In this document: piece after piece, positions 30,719 to 39,756 of the stretch
How the letters are laid out: the number at the start of each line of letters is the position of its first letter
Position numbering within the stretch: the first letter of the stretch is position 1
Source of the DNA: Sphingobium naphthae
GTDB taxonomy: Bacteria > Pseudomonadota > Alphaproteobacteria > Sphingomonadales > Sphingomonadaceae
Reading direction: 5' to 3'
DNA: 64,000 bases
Assembly (NCBI RefSeq): GCF_020782235.1
Contig: NZ_JAJGNO010000001.1
Location: 372,001 to 436,000 of the forward strand
Program-made: the position numbers and the translations under genes
Notes under the pieces: generated by a model
Databases searched by the model: none
What the model was told of the DNA's origin: nothing
Seen by the model: only the letters and a program-made list of their open reading frames with translations

Positions 30719-31954
30719 GTGAAGCGCAACATCCTCATCGCAAGCGGCACGGCGGGCCTGATGGCGTTTGCCGCCACGCGCCTGCCGGCGGCGGACGAGG
30801 ATGCGCTCATCCTGCAGGGCACGGCCGGCACGACCCTGGCGCAGGAGCAGCAGGCGCTCAAGGCGGCGCGCCGCCAGTCCGACGACGCCCGCGACCGCGC
30901 CGCCCTGCTGGCGCAGCAGGCGACGGCCGCGCGCGATGCCGCCGAACAGGCGCGCCGCCGCGCCGCCGCCGTCGCGGCGCGCATCCAGCAGGCGGAAGCC
31001 GACATCCAAGCAGCGCAGGCGCGGATCGCCATCATCGCGCGGCTGCAGCACGCCCAGGCTGCGCGGCTGGCCGCGAAGCAGGAACCGGTCGTGCGCCTGA
31101 CCGCCGCGCTGCAGATGATCGCGCGGCGGCCGCTGGCGCTGGCGCTGGTGCAGCCCGGCAGCGTCAGCGACGCGGTGCATTTGCGCGCCGTGCTGGGCCA
31201 GGTGCTGCCGGTGATCGAGCAGCGCACCGCCGGCCTGCGCGCGGAGCTGGCGCGCAGCCGCGCCCTCCGCGCGACGGCGCAGCAGGCCGCCGACGCGCTC
31301 GACCAGGCGCAGCGGGATCGCAAGGCGCAGCAGGTCGAACTCGCCGCGCTGGAGGCGCAGAAGCGGCTCGCCGCCCGCGACTATCGGGCCAATGCGGGCC
31401 TGGAAAGCGAGCGCGCGCTGGCGCTGGGCGAACGGGCGCGCGACATCGTCGACCTGATGGACCGGCTGGAGCAGGCGGGCGACCTGCGCGAACGGTTGGC
31501 GCGGCTGTCGGGTCCGCTGCCGCGCCCGGCGCGGCCGGACCAAGCCGGCGCCGCGCCCGCCGAAGCCGACGCTCGGCCGAGCGGCCCGCCCCCCTATCGC
31601 CTGCCGGTCGTCGGTCAGCTCGTCACCGGCATGGGAGAAGTCAATGACAGCGGCGTGCGCGCGCGCGGCCTGACGCTGGTGACTCAGCCGGGCGCGCAGG
31701 CGATCGCGCCGACCGCCGGCCGCGTCGTCTTTGCCGGCCCCTATCGCGACTATGGCCAGATTCTCATCATCGACCATGGCGGCGGATGGACCACGCTGAT
31801 CACCGGGCTCCACCGGCTGACGACGCGCGTGGGCGATGCCGTGCGCCAGGGCGATCCCGTCGGCGTGACCGGCGCGCGACGCAGCAACATCACCGTCGAA
31901 CTGCGCCGCAACGGGCGGCCTGTGGATATAATTCCCCTCGTCGGGCTGGCGTGA
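30719..31954 (+). CDS. EnvC-type murein hydrolase activator
   Basis: A 411-residue exported protein: signal-like N-terminus (IASGTAGLMAFAATRLPAAD), a long coiled coil (about residues 40-270, rich in Ala, Gln and Arg) and a C-terminal LytM/M23 domain (about 295-405). The catalytic residues of M23 peptidases are missing: there is no HxxxD pair in MGEVNDSGVRARG, and the usual HLHFE is NITVELR. That degenerate LytM form is characteristic of EnvC, which activates amidases that split septal peptidoglycan. Start GTG 30719 has a weak upstream signal. It follows rlmH by 58 bp. Confidence 0.85.
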   Translation: MKRNILIASGTAGLMAFAATRLPAADEDALILQGTAGTTLAQEQQALKAARRQSDDARDRAALLAQQATAARDAAEQARRRAAAVAARIQQAEADIQAAQARIAIIARLQHAQAARLAAKQEPVVRLTAALQMIARRPLALALVQPGSVSDAVHLRAVLGQVLPVIEQRTAGLRAELARSRALRATAQQAADALDQAQRDRKAQQVELAALEAQKRLAARDYRANAGLESERALALGERARDIVDLMDRLEQAGDLRERLARLSGPLPRPARPDQAGAAPAEADARPSGPPPYRLPVVGQLVTGMGEVNDSGVRARGLTLVTQPGAQAIAPTAGRVVFAGPYRDYGQILIIDHGGGWTTLITGLHRLTTRVGDAVRQGDPVGVTGARRSNITVELRRNGRPVDIIPLVGLA

Positions 31955-32050
31955 TCGCGCCGCAAGCGCTTTGTCGTTGAGCGTTCGCCTTTTTGCTCAT
32001 AGCGTGCAGCCGGAGGGGCGGCATGCCGTCTTTGGACGTTATTTCAGAAG

Positions 32051-32056
32051 TATAAT
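32051..32056 (+). promoter_or_regulatory. Candidate -10 box (TATAAT) before the AlgX-like gene
   Basis: A consensus TATAAT lies 13 bp before ATG 32069 in an otherwise G+C-rich region. The best -35 match, TTGGAC at 32032-32037, is too close (13 bp), so the promoter is uncertain. If it is used, the AlgX-like gene has its own promoter and a very short leader. Confidence 0.3.
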
Positions 32057-32068
32057 GGGACTGAAAAT

Positions 32069-33370
32069 ATGGATGCCATGACAGGGGCGACGTGGGCGGT
32101 CAGTCAATATGGGGCGCAGGGACCCGATAATCTCGGCAAGGTGTGGATCGCGCAGCCTCTGCCCATCGGCGATGACAGGCTGGTCTTTTCGGGCCATGTC
32201 GCCAATCCGGGAGACGGCGTGACCGTCTCCATCCGCCATGGCGGAGACATAGTGGCGACCTGCCTTGCCAATCCAGGGTTCATTGTCGACGTGCCGGCGC
32301 GCAAGGGCGTGTTCCATGTGGAGATACCCGTGCGCCAGGAACAGGGGCGCGACGTTGTCTGCCGCTGGGAAGTGGTGGATCAAGAGCGTCAGGACATGGC
32401 GCTGGTCGGCATGGTGCAACGGGGCGTGCCAGTTCCAGGTGCCGCAGCCACCGGCGCCCAGGCTCTGATGGGGCGAATGGGGCAATTATTTCTCATTGGC
32501 GATACCAATGACAGCGTCGGGCAATTTACACGCTCGGGCTCTTTGAATGAAGCCAGTCTTCAGGGATGGAGCGAGCTGTTCGGCAAGATGCCCGAATGGC
32601 AGGATCAGTTTGGTCTCGAAAAGATCATGCTGATGGTCGCTCCGGCCAAGGAAGAGGTCCTGCGCGACTATTACCCCCTCCGCCGTGCGCTCAACACGGT
32701 CTTTGATGATTTCATGAAGCGGTTTGGCGACCGTCCCGTCCTGATGCCGAAATGGGAACTGTGGAACCGTCGGCACCTGGCCTATTCACCGACGGATACG
32801 CACTGGACCGACTATGGCGCCGCCGTCGCCGGGCAAACGCTGCTCAAGCGCTGGGACCTTCCGGCGGAGTCGTTGCCGGATGAATTTGCCGTGAAGCAGA
32901 AGATCGGCGATCTTGGAAGCAAACTCACTCCACCTGCCTCAAATTTCGAACTCATATTCCGCGAAAAGCTTTTGGACAGGCTCGTGTTCGACAATGAAAT
33001 AGTCAATCACGGCAATATTCGCATCTACCGCAACTCCGCCGCGCCGATCGCAGGCAAGCTGCTCATTTTTGGAGACAGTTTCGGCACGAACCTGACCGAA
33101 GCCCTGTCTTATGGATTTCAGGAAGTCGCGTACGCCTATCAGCCGGCCGGTCTCGACCCCGATCTCGTCGAGCGCATCAAGCCCACGCACCTGCTGCTCC
33201 AGATCACGCAGCGGTTCGTGCATGGGGCACCAGCCACCGGGCAATCCATCTTCGAATCCGGCCGCAAGAAACTGGCCGCCATGTCGGAGCAGGAGCGCGA
33301 ACAGGCAGTGGCGCGGCTCAGGGCGGTGCCCGCCGAGTTCCAGCCGCTGGTCACGCCGCTGTTCGACTGA
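32069..33370 (+). CDS. AlgX/AlgJ-like SGNH-fold O-acetyltransferase-type protein
   Basis: A 433-residue protein. Its C-terminal two thirds fit the AlgX/AlgJ SGNH family that O-acetylates polysaccharides. I see FLIGDTNDSVGQFTRSG near residue 140, a catalytic Asp-His type motif SPTDTHWTDYGA near 235, and the nucleophile motif LLIFGDSFG near 332. The N-terminal part (about 1-110) looks like a beta-sandwich module. No signal peptide is visible, so localisation is unclear. A second start, ATG 32078, is possible. It sits between envC and ctpA, which are normally adjacent, and its codons are less G+C-rich than its neighbours. No alginate or membrane O-acyltransferase gene is nearby. Probable horizontal arrival; glycan substrate unknown. 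Confidence 0.72.
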   Translation: MDAMTGATWAVSQYGAQGPDNLGKVWIAQPLPIGDDRLVFSGHVANPGDGVTVSIRHGGDIVATCLANPGFIVDVPARKGVFHVEIPVRQEQGRDVVCRWEVVDQERQDMALVGMVQRGVPVPGAAATGAQALMGRMGQLFLIGDTNDSVGQFTRSGSLNEASLQGWSELFGKMPEWQDQFGLEKIMLMVAPAKEEVLRDYYPLRRALNTVFDDFMKRFGDRPVLMPKWELWNRRHLAYSPTDTHWTDYGAAVAGQTLLKRWDLPAESLPDEFAVKQKIGDLGSKLTPPASNFELIFREKLLDRLVFDNEIVNHGNIRIYRNSAAPIAGKLLIFGDSFGTNLTEALSYGFQEVAYAYQPAGLDPDLVERIKPTHLLLQITQRFVHGAPATGQSIFESGRKKLAAMSEQEREQAVARLRAVPAEFQPLVTPLFD

Positions 33371-33384
33371 GCGGTTGGATAAGA

Positions 33385-33412
33385 TGGGGTGGCGGCGGCG
33401 CCGTTCACCCCA
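33385..33412 (+). terminator. Hairpin after the AlgX-like gene
   Basis: TGGGGTG (33385-33391) pairs with CACCCCA (33406-33412), and an inner CGGC/GCCG pair extends the stem, 14 bp after the stop. No T-run follows, so this is a possible rather than a clear intrinsic terminator. Confidence 0.4.
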
Positions 33413-33510
33413 CGCTCATCGCCGCTGCATGACATTGGTCGAAGCGCGCTTTTGCGTTGGCCGGCGAATCGGCGTATATCGGGCACTTGATGCGGACTCC
33501 CAGGACAGCC

Positions 33511-34857
33511 ATGAAATCCACCTTCCTCCAGGGCGCAATCGCGCTCGGGGCGCTTGCGCTCATCCCTGCCACCACGGCCGCGCTCGCCGATGGGGAGGCG
33601 TCGAGCTACAAGGCGCTCGATGAATTCATGGACGTGTTCCAGAAGGTCCGCACCGACTATGTCGAGAAGGTCGACGACGAAAAGCTGATCAAGGGTGCGA
33701 TCGACGGCATGCTCGCCAGCCTCGACCCCCATTCCAGCTTCCTCGACGCGCGCGACTTCCAGAATCTGCGCACCCAGACCGAGGGCAGCTATGGCGGCCT
33801 GGGCCTGTCGGTCACGCAGGAGGATGGCGCGGTCAAGGTGATCGCGCCGACGCAGGACACCCCCGCCTGGCGCGCGGGGATCAAGGCCGGCGATTATATC
33901 ACCCATATCGATGGCCAGCTCATCTATGGCGGCACGCTGGACGAGGCGGTCGACAAGATGCGCGGCGCGCCCGGCACCAGCCTGAAGCTGACGCTGGTGC
34001 GCCCGGGCCGCGACAAGCCGATCGACCTGACGCTGACGCGCGAGATCATCCAGCTCAAGCCCGTCAAGTGGGAGGTGAAGAAGGATATCGGCGTCATCAC
34101 CATCGTCAGTTTCTCGGCCAATACCGGGGCCGACGTGCGCCAGGCGATCCGCAGCATCGACAAGAGCCTGGGCCACAAGCCGACCGGCTATGTGCTGGAC
34201 CTGCGCTCCAATCCCGGCGGCTTGCTGGACGAGGCCGTGACGGTCAGCGACACCTTCCTGGAGCGCGGCGAGATCGTGTCGCAGCGCGGCCGGCAGAAGG
34301 GCGATGTCGAACGCTATTACGCCAAGCCGGGCGACGACGCGAAGGGCCTGCCGGTGATCGTGCTGGTCGACGCAGGTTCGGCATCGGCGTCCGAAATCGT
34401 CGCCGGCGCGTTGCAGGACCAGCATCGCGCGCTGGTGATGGGCGAGCGCAGCTTCGGCAAGGGATCGGTGCAGACGATGCTGCCCTTGAGCAACACGACC
34501 GCGCTCAAGCTGACGACCGCCCGCTACTTCACGCCTTCGGGCCGCAGCGTGCAGGAAGGCGGCATCCAGCCCGACATCCGCGTGCCGCAGCTGAGCGATC
34601 CCGATTACAAGAACCGGCCCAAATTCCGCGAGAGCGACCTGCGCCGGCATCTGATCAACGAGATCAAGACCGACGACGCGGCGCTGGAAGAGGACAGCAA
34701 GGACGATCCGCGCTTCGCCATGAGCGCCGAGGAGCTGAAGAAGCAGGGCGTCGAGGATTTCCAGATGGACTATGCGCTCAAGACGATCGGCAGGCTGGCG
34801 AGCACGCCGGGCGCCGTCGTCGCCCAGGCCGCGGCGCGCAAGCCCGGCGCGAAATAG
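33511..34857 (+). CDS. ctpA: S41 family C-terminal processing peptidase
   Basis: A 448-residue exported serine protease. It has a signal peptide (GAIALGALALIPATTAALAD), a tail-processing N-terminal helical region with SLDPHSSFL, a PDZ domain (about residues 90-170, GIKAGDYITHIDG), and the S41 catalytic core: LDLRSNPGGLLDEAV, the nucleophile Ser in GSASASEIVAGAL and the general-base Lys in ERSFGKGSVQT. It probably cleaves C-terminal tails of periplasmic or cell-wall-enzyme substrates, with EnvC-type septal functions nearby. Start: ATG 33511 has AGGACA at a suitable distance; ATG 33490 and 33457 are alternatives. Confidence 0.95.
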   Translation: MKSTFLQGAIALGALALIPATTAALADGEASSYKALDEFMDVFQKVRTDYVEKVDDEKLIKGAIDGMLASLDPHSSFLDARDFQNLRTQTEGSYGGLGLSVTQEDGAVKVIAPTQDTPAWRAGIKAGDYITHIDGQLIYGGTLDEAVDKMRGAPGTSLKLTLVRPGRDKPIDLTLTREIIQLKPVKWEVKKDIGVITIVSFSANTGADVRQAIRSIDKSLGHKPTGYVLDLRSNPGGLLDEAVTVSDTFLERGEIVSQRGRQKGDVERYYAKPGDDAKGLPVIVLVDAGSASASEIVAGALQDQHRALVMGERSFGKGSVQTMLPLSNTTALKLTTARYFTPSGRSVQEGGIQPDIRVPQLSDPDYKNRPKFRESDLRRHLINEIKTDDAALEEDSKDDPRFAMSAEELKKQGVEDFQMDYALKTIGRLASTPGAVVAQAAARKPGAK

Positions 34858-34924
34858 GCGCAAGGCCGGTCCGGCGGAACAAGTTCAGCATGACGAACCT
34901 ATGGGAAGGCTCTAAGCCGACGCG

Positions 34925-35407
34925 ATGAAGAGCCTTTCCCTTGCTCGCGCTTTGGCGCTGATCGTCCCGCTCCTCATGCTCGCTGGCGCTTATGGCTTCC
35001 AATATCTGGGCGGCCTGCATCCGTGCGACATGTGCTGGTGGCAGCGCTATCCCCATTTCGCCGCCGTCCCGCTGGCGCTGATCGCCTACGCGCTGCGCGG
35101 CCGCGCTTGCATCAGCGCGCTCTTCGTCGGCCTGGCCGGACTGGCGGTGGGGGTCAGCGGATTGATCGGCCTGTTTCACGCCGGCGTCGAATATGGCTGG
35201 TGGGAAGGGCTCACCACCTGCTCGACCATGCCCGCCGGCGGCAGCGCGGCCGATCTGCTGGATCAGATCATGGCCAGCCCTGTCACGCGCTGCGATGTCG
35301 CACCCTGGAGCCTGATGGGCATTTCCATGGCCGGCTATAACGGCCTCTTGTCGAGCGCGGCGGCGCTCGCCATCTTGGCATTGCTGCTGAAAGCGAGGAA
35401 GGCATGA
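34925..35407 (+). CDS. Disulfide bond formation protein B family
   Basis: A 160-residue, four-helix membrane protein with the DsbB pattern: a first redox pair in HPCDMCWWQRYPH (CxxC at the start of helix 2) and a second cysteine pair in the periplasmic loop (TTCSTMPAG and TRCDVAPW). It would pass electrons from a periplasmic disulfide carrier to ubiquinone. The stop overlaps the start of the coq7-like gene (ATGA), which makes ubiquinone. Confidence 0.9.
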   Translation: MKSLSLARALALIVPLLMLAGAYGFQYLGGLHPCDMCWWQRYPHFAAVPLALIAYALRGRACISALFVGLAGLAVGVSGLIGLFHAGVEYGWWEGLTTCSTMPAGGSAADLLDQIMASPVTRCDVAPWSLMGISMAGYNGLLSSAAALAILALLLKARKA

Positions 35408-35958
35408 GCGCAGGCCCCGAATATCCGCGCCCGACCAAGCGCCTGTCGGATCGGGATCGCGCGTCGATGCTGCGCGTCGATCAGGCCGGCGAGTTCGGCG
35501 CGACGCGCATCTATGCCGGCCAGCTGGCGGTGATGGGCGATCGCCATCCCTACGGCCGGATCATCGCCGGCATGGCGAGCCAGGAAGAGCGGCATCGCCA
35601 GGCCTTCGATGCGATGATCGCGCGGCGCGGGGTGCGGCCGACGGCGCTGGCGCCGATATGGAATGTCGCGGGGTTCGCGCTGGGCGCGGTCACCGCCGCG
35701 CTGGGACCGCGGGCGGCGATGGCCTGCACCGCGGCAGTCGAAACCGAAATCGACCGCCATTATGCCGAGCAGCTGGACGATCTGGGTGAAGCCGATCCGG
35801 AACTCTCGACCGCCATCGCGGATTTTCAGGCGGAGGAGGTGGAGCATCGCGACGCCGCGATCGCCCATGGCGCCGAGCAGGCGCCGGCCTACCCCCTGTT
35901 GTCGGGCGCCATCCGCTTGGGCTGTCGCGCCGCCATTGCGCTTTCCAAGCGAATCTGA
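35404..35958 (+). CDS. coq7: Demethoxyubiquinone hydroxylase family protein
   Basis: A 184-residue di-iron hydroxylase of the Coq7/UbiF type, acting on a ring position of ubiquinone precursors at the inner membrane. The ligand helices are visible: LRVDQAGEFGATRIY, SQEERHRQAFD, TAAVETEIDRHYAEQL and EEVEHRDAAIAHGA, giving the ExxH repeats of the family. ATG 35404 overlaps the preceding dsbB-like stop. Confidence 0.93.
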   Translation: MSAGPEYPRPTKRLSDRDRASMLRVDQAGEFGATRIYAGQLAVMGDRHPYGRIIAGMASQEERHRQAFDAMIARRGVRPTALAPIWNVAGFALGAVTAALGPRAAMACTAAVETEIDRHYAEQLDDLGEADPELSTAIADFQAEEVEHRDAAIAHGAEQAPAYPLLSGAIRLGCRAAIALSKRI

Positions 35959-35988
35959 CGCCGCGCGCGTCTGCATGAGGATCGACGG

Positions 35989-36552
35989 ATGATGAAGAAG
36001 ATGATGATCGCCGCCTTCGCCCTGGCAAGCGCCGCCGCCCCCGCGCTGGCGCAGCAGGGCGCCGCGCCGGCGGAGACCGGCACGGCCGGTTCGGAGAAGG
36101 TCAACATCGTCATCGTCTATGGCGATGATGCCTGCCCGCAGAGCCAGGGCGACGACATTGTCGTGTGCGCGCGCAAGGGCGAAGAGGAGCGCTTCCGCAT
36201 TCCCGAGCCGCTGCGCGGCGATCCCAACAAGCCCAGCAACCAGGCCTGGGGCGAGCGGGTCCGGGCGATGGAATATGTCGGCCGGTCGGGCACCGAAAGC
36301 TGCTCGCCGTCGGGCGCCGGCGGCGCGACCGGCTGCTTCGCGCAGCTTGCGCGCCTGGCCAAGGCGGAGCGGCAGCAGGCGGACAATGCCAGCTGGAAGG
36401 ACCTGGTCGCGGCCGAGCGGGAGAAGCGGCTGTCGACCATCGACGCCGACAGCGAAGCCATCGAGGCGCGGGTGCGGGCGGAAGAGGAGGCCGAAGCCAA
36501 GGCGCAGCAGCAGGCTGCGCCGCAGGACGGCACGTCGCCGCCGCCGCCCTGA
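35989..36552 (+). CDS. Secreted cysteine-motif protein, first of a tandem pair
   Basis: A 187-residue protein with a signal peptide ending ASAAAPALAQ (cleavage near residue 22). The mature domain starts with VYGDDACPQSQGDDIVVCAR and RFRIPEPLR, then SCSPSGAGGATGCF: four cysteines that probably form two disulfides in the periplasm. A C-terminal helix of about 75 residues is rich in Ala, Glu and Lys and ends in a proline tail. The next gene has the same cysteine domain without the long helix. I know similar hypothetical proteins from sphingomonads, but no function. GAGGA lies 8 bases before ATG 35989. Confidence 0.75.
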   Translation: MMKKMMIAAFALASAAAPALAQQGAAPAETGTAGSEKVNIVIVYGDDACPQSQGDDIVVCARKGEEERFRIPEPLRGDPNKPSNQAWGERVRAMEYVGRSGTESCSPSGAGGATGCFAQLARLAKAERQQADNASWKDLVAAEREKRLSTIDADSEAIEARVRAEEEAEAKAQQQAAPQDGTSPPPP

Positions 36553-36662
36553 TGGCCGGCGGCCATGACGGGTCGGACGGCGGGGCGTCGTCCTGATCCT
36601 TGCCGGCACAGACCAAGGCGCTTCAGGGGCGGACATTCACAGGGGATAGAAGGATAAGAGCT

Positions 36663-37061
36663 ATGCGCCATGGCGCCATTCCCCTGATCGGCCTGATGCT
36701 GGTCCCCCTGTTCCCCACGGCCGCAACGGCCCAGGCGGAGCCGCCGCCGGAGCGGATCATCAACCTGCTCGTCTATGGCGATGATCCCTGCCCCAAGAGC
36801 GAGGGAGACGAGATCGTCGTGTGCGCGCGGCGGCCGGAGGCGGAGCGCTATCGCATTCCCAAGAAGCTGCGGGAGAAGCCCGCGCCGGCCGGCGGCCCTG
36901 GCTGGGCGAGCCAGGTGGCGAACATGGAGCAGGTGCAGCGATCGACCCTGCCCAACAGCTGCTCGGTCAATGGCAGCAACGGCTTTACCGGCTGCACCGC
37001 CAAGATGCTGCAACAATGGTTCGCCGAACGGCGGATGGACCAGAATAACGGCGAGCCTTAA
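36663..37061 (+). CDS. Secreted cysteine-motif protein, second of a tandem pair
   Basis: A 132-residue paralogue of the previous protein with its own signal peptide (cleavage after ATAQA). The shared pattern is VYGDDxCPxSxGDxIVVCAR, ERxRIPxxLR and SCSxxGxxxxTGC, with all four cysteines conserved; spacing between the cysteines is nearly the same. It lacks the C-terminal charged helix. ATG 36663 is preferred over 36600 because it begins the signal peptide. Its stop overlaps the convergent Atm1-type gene by four bases. Function unknown. Confidence 0.75.
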   Translation: MRHGAIPLIGLMLVPLFPTAATAQAEPPPERIINLLVYGDDPCPKSEGDEIVVCARRPEAERYRIPKKLREKPAPAGGPGWASQVANMEQVQRSTLPNSCSVNGSNGFTGCTAKMLQQWFAERRMDQNNGEP

Positions 37062-38908
37062 GGCGCGGGCTGCGCCACTTCGAACATGTCCTCGACCCTG
37101 ACGTCGGCCGGCGGCGCGTCGCGCTCGGCGGCCTGGCGCGCCCACATGGTGGCGTAAAGGCCATCGGCGCGGACGAGATCGGCATGGCGGCCGCGCTCGA
37201 CGATACGTCCCTGGTCGAGCACGATGATCTCATCGGCATCGACGATGGTCGAGAGGCGGTGCGCGACGACCAGCGTCGTGCGCTTGCGGCTGATGTCGCG
37301 CAGCACGGTCTGGATCTCGGTTTCGGTGCGGCTGTCGAGCGCGCTGGTCGCTTCGTCGAGCACCAGCACCGGCGGGTCCTTGAGCAAGGTGCGGGCAATG
37401 GCGACGCGCTGCTTTTCGCCGCCCGAAAGCTTGAGCCCGCGTTCGCCCACGCGCGTGTCATAGCCCTGCGGCAGGCCGAGGATGAAGTCGTGGATCTGCG
37501 CCGCGCGCGCCGCCGCCTCGATCTGCGCCTGGGTCGCGCCTTCGCGGCCATAGGCGATATTATAGCCGATCGTGTCGTTGAACAGCACCATGTCCTGCGG
37601 CACGATGCCGATCGCCGCGCGGAGCGACTGCTGCGTCACGCCGGCGATGTCCTGCCCGTCGATCGTCACCGCGCCCGATGCGATGTCGTAGAAGCGGAAG
37701 AGGATGCGCGCGATGGTGGATTTGCCCGCGCCCGAGGGGCCGACGATCGCCAGCGTCCCGCCCGCGGGCACGGCGAAGCTGACGCCGTGCAGGATTTCCC
37801 GTTCGGGATCATAGCCGAAGCGCACCTGGTCGAAGCGCACCGCGCCGCCGGCGACGGCCAGCGCGCGCGCGCCGGGCGCGTCGGCGACTTCGGTCGGCGT
37901 GTCGATGAGCGTATACATCGCCTCCATGTCGATGAGGCCCTGGCGGATGGTGCGATAGACCATGCCGAGCAGGTCGAGCGGGCGGAACAGCTGCGACAGC
38001 AGGGTATTGACCAACACCACGTCGCCGGTGGTGAACCGCCCGCTGCTCCAGCCCCAGACGGTATAGGCCATCGCGCCCGCCATCATCAGGTTGGTGATCA
38101 GCGACTGGCCGATATTGAGCCAGGCGAGGCTGTTCTCGCTCTTGACCGCGGCGCGCGCATAGCGGCGCATGGCCGCGCCATAGCGCTGCGCCTCCCGCTC
38201 CTCCGCGCCGAAATATTTGACCGTTTCGAAATTGAGCAGGCTGTCGACCGCATGGGCGACCGCGCTGGTGTCCATGTCGACCATGTCGCGGCGCAACTGG
38301 TTGCGCCATTCGGTCACGGTGCGGGTGAACCAGATATAGGCGGCCACCATCGCCAGCGTCGCGCCGACGAGGCCGGGCCCGAACTTCACGAGGAAGATGA
38401 CGCAGACGGCGACCAGCTCGATCACGGTGGGCGCGATGTTGAACAGCAGGAAATAGAGCATCGTGTCGATGCTCTTCGTCCCGCGTTCGACGATTTTGGT
38501 GACGGCGCCGGTGCGGCGGTCGAGATGGAAGCGCAGCGAGAGGCGGTGGAGGTGGACGAATACATCGTCGGAGAGCCGCCGCCCGGCTTCCTGCCCGACA
38601 TTTTCGAACACGGCGTTGCGCAGATTGTCGAACAGCACGCCGGCAAAGCGCGCGCCGGCATAAGCGACGACCAGCGCGATGGCGAGGCCGGCGGCGGGCT
38701 CCAGCCCCGGCGCCATCCGGTCGATCGCGCCCTTGTAGGCAAAAGGCATGATGAGCGTCACCGCCTTGGCAAGCGCCACCAGCATCATGGCGATGGCGAC
38801 GCGGCGGCGCAGCGCGGGCGCATCTGCCGGCCAGAGATAGGGCAGGAAGCGCCGGAAGGTCGCCCACACCGGAGGCAGCGGCGCGGCTATCGGGGTTTCG
38901 GGAGGCAT
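37058..38908 (-). CDS. Atm1-type ABC exporter, fused membrane and ATPase domains
   Basis: A 616-residue half-transporter that probably works as a homodimer. The N-terminal domain has six helices with the conserved ETVKYFGAEE signature found in Atm1/HMT proteins. The C-terminal ATPase has Walker A GPSGAGKST, signature KLSGGEKQR, Walker B LVLDEATSALD and the D-loop. Atm1 relatives export glutathione-linked sulfur or metal compounds; the Novosphingobium homologue has a known structure. ATG 38908 starts MPPETPIAAPLPP. Confidence 0.93.
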   Translation of the reverse strand: MPPETPIAAPLPPVWATFRRFLPYLWPADAPALRRRVAIAMMLVALAKAVTLIMPFAYKGAIDRMAPGLEPAAGLAIALVVAYAGARFAGVLFDNLRNAVFENVGQEAGRRLSDDVFVHLHRLSLRFHLDRRTGAVTKIVERGTKSIDTMLYFLLFNIAPTVIELVAVCVIFLVKFGPGLVGATLAMVAAYIWFTRTVTEWRNQLRRDMVDMDTSAVAHAVDSLLNFETVKYFGAEEREAQRYGAAMRRYARAAVKSENSLAWLNIGQSLITNLMMAGAMAYTVWGWSSGRFTTGDVVLVNTLLSQLFRPLDLLGMVYRTIRQGLIDMEAMYTLIDTPTEVADAPGARALAVAGGAVRFDQVRFGYDPEREILHGVSFAVPAGGTLAIVGPSGAGKSTIARILFRFYDIASGAVTIDGQDIAGVTQQSLRAAIGIVPQDMVLFNDTIGYNIAYGREGATQAQIEAAARAAQIHDFILGLPQGYDTRVGERGLKLSGGEKQRVAIARTLLKDPPVLVLDEATSALDSRTETEIQTVLRDISRKRTTLVVAHRLSTIVDADEIIVLDQGRIVERGRHADLVRADGLYATMWARQAAERDAPPADVRVEDMFEVAQPAP

Positions 38909-39066
38909 TGCACGCTATTTAGGCAGTTCAGCGCGGCATTCCAGTGCCCCGACGGCCGCCGCGCAAAGCGGGCCCTGCGACGAGGCGCGATATTCCCCCC
39001 TTTAACTTTGCCGCCCGGATAGGCATGTTGGCCCTGTGCAACGCGACGCAGGAGGCAGGACGGCGC

Positions 39067-39741
39067 ATGTTCGAGGCTTTGTGGAAACGGATTTTCGGGA
39101 CCAGAGCAGCGAAAGCGGAGCCGCAACGCTCCGCACCGACGGAGGAAACAGCCTATGACCCGGTGGTGGCGCTGCGCGACCAGTTGCGCCGGGACGTGCT
39201 GGGCGGCTATTTCGACGAGGACGCCATCCTGACCAACGCGCACGACCTGTTCGAGGAAGAGCTGCCCCGGCCGACGCTGCGGCGCGAGGCGTCGGCGGCG
39301 CTGCGCGCGGCGCTGGCCGAACATCGCGCGGCCGAGCAGGGCTGGACGGCGATGACCGATTGCGACCGGCTGGAACTCGCCTTCGCCGCGCTGGAGGAGG
39401 AAGGGATCGTCGCGCGGCAGAATTTCACCTGCTGCAGCACATGCGGCGGCACCGAGATCTGGGAAGAGATCGAGGCGGCGCAGGCCGATGGCGTGGCGGT
39501 ACAGGGCTATGCCTTTTTCCACATGCAGGACACCGAAGCGGCGGTGGAGGGCCATGGGCTTTACATGAGCTATGGCGCCTGCGACGCGGGCGAGGCGGCG
39601 GCGATCGCCATCGGCTATCGCATCGTCGCCCAGCTGGAGGCGCACGGGTTGACGACCCAGTGGGACGGCAGCTGGAGCCAGCGGATCGGCGTGCCGATGA
39701 ACTGGCAGAAGCGCCGCAGCGTCGTGCTGCTGGAGGAGTGA
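39067..39741 (+). CDS. DUF6891-like protein
   Basis: A 224-residue soluble protein with no signal peptide. Its C-terminal half has VARQNFTCCSTCGG with three cysteines in CCSTC, then AFFHMQDTE, GLYMSYGACD, WDGSWSQRI and WQKRRS. I associate this string with the DUF6891 family; function is not known. The N-terminus may start at ATG 39067 (with AGGA 6-9 bases upstream); ATG 39025 and 38944 are alternatives. It lies 158 bp downstream of the divergent Atm1-type gene. Confidence 0.75.
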   Translation: MFEALWKRIFGTRAAKAEPQRSAPTEETAYDPVVALRDQLRRDVLGGYFDEDAILTNAHDLFEEELPRPTLRREASAALRAALAEHRAAEQGWTAMTDCDRLELAFAALEEEGIVARQNFTCCSTCGGTEIWEEIEAAQADGVAVQGYAFFHMQDTEAAVEGHGLYMSYGACDAGEAAAIAIGYRIVAQLEAHGLTTQWDGSWSQRIGVPMNWQKRRSVVLLEE

Positions 39742-39756
39742 TCCGGCGCGGATGAG

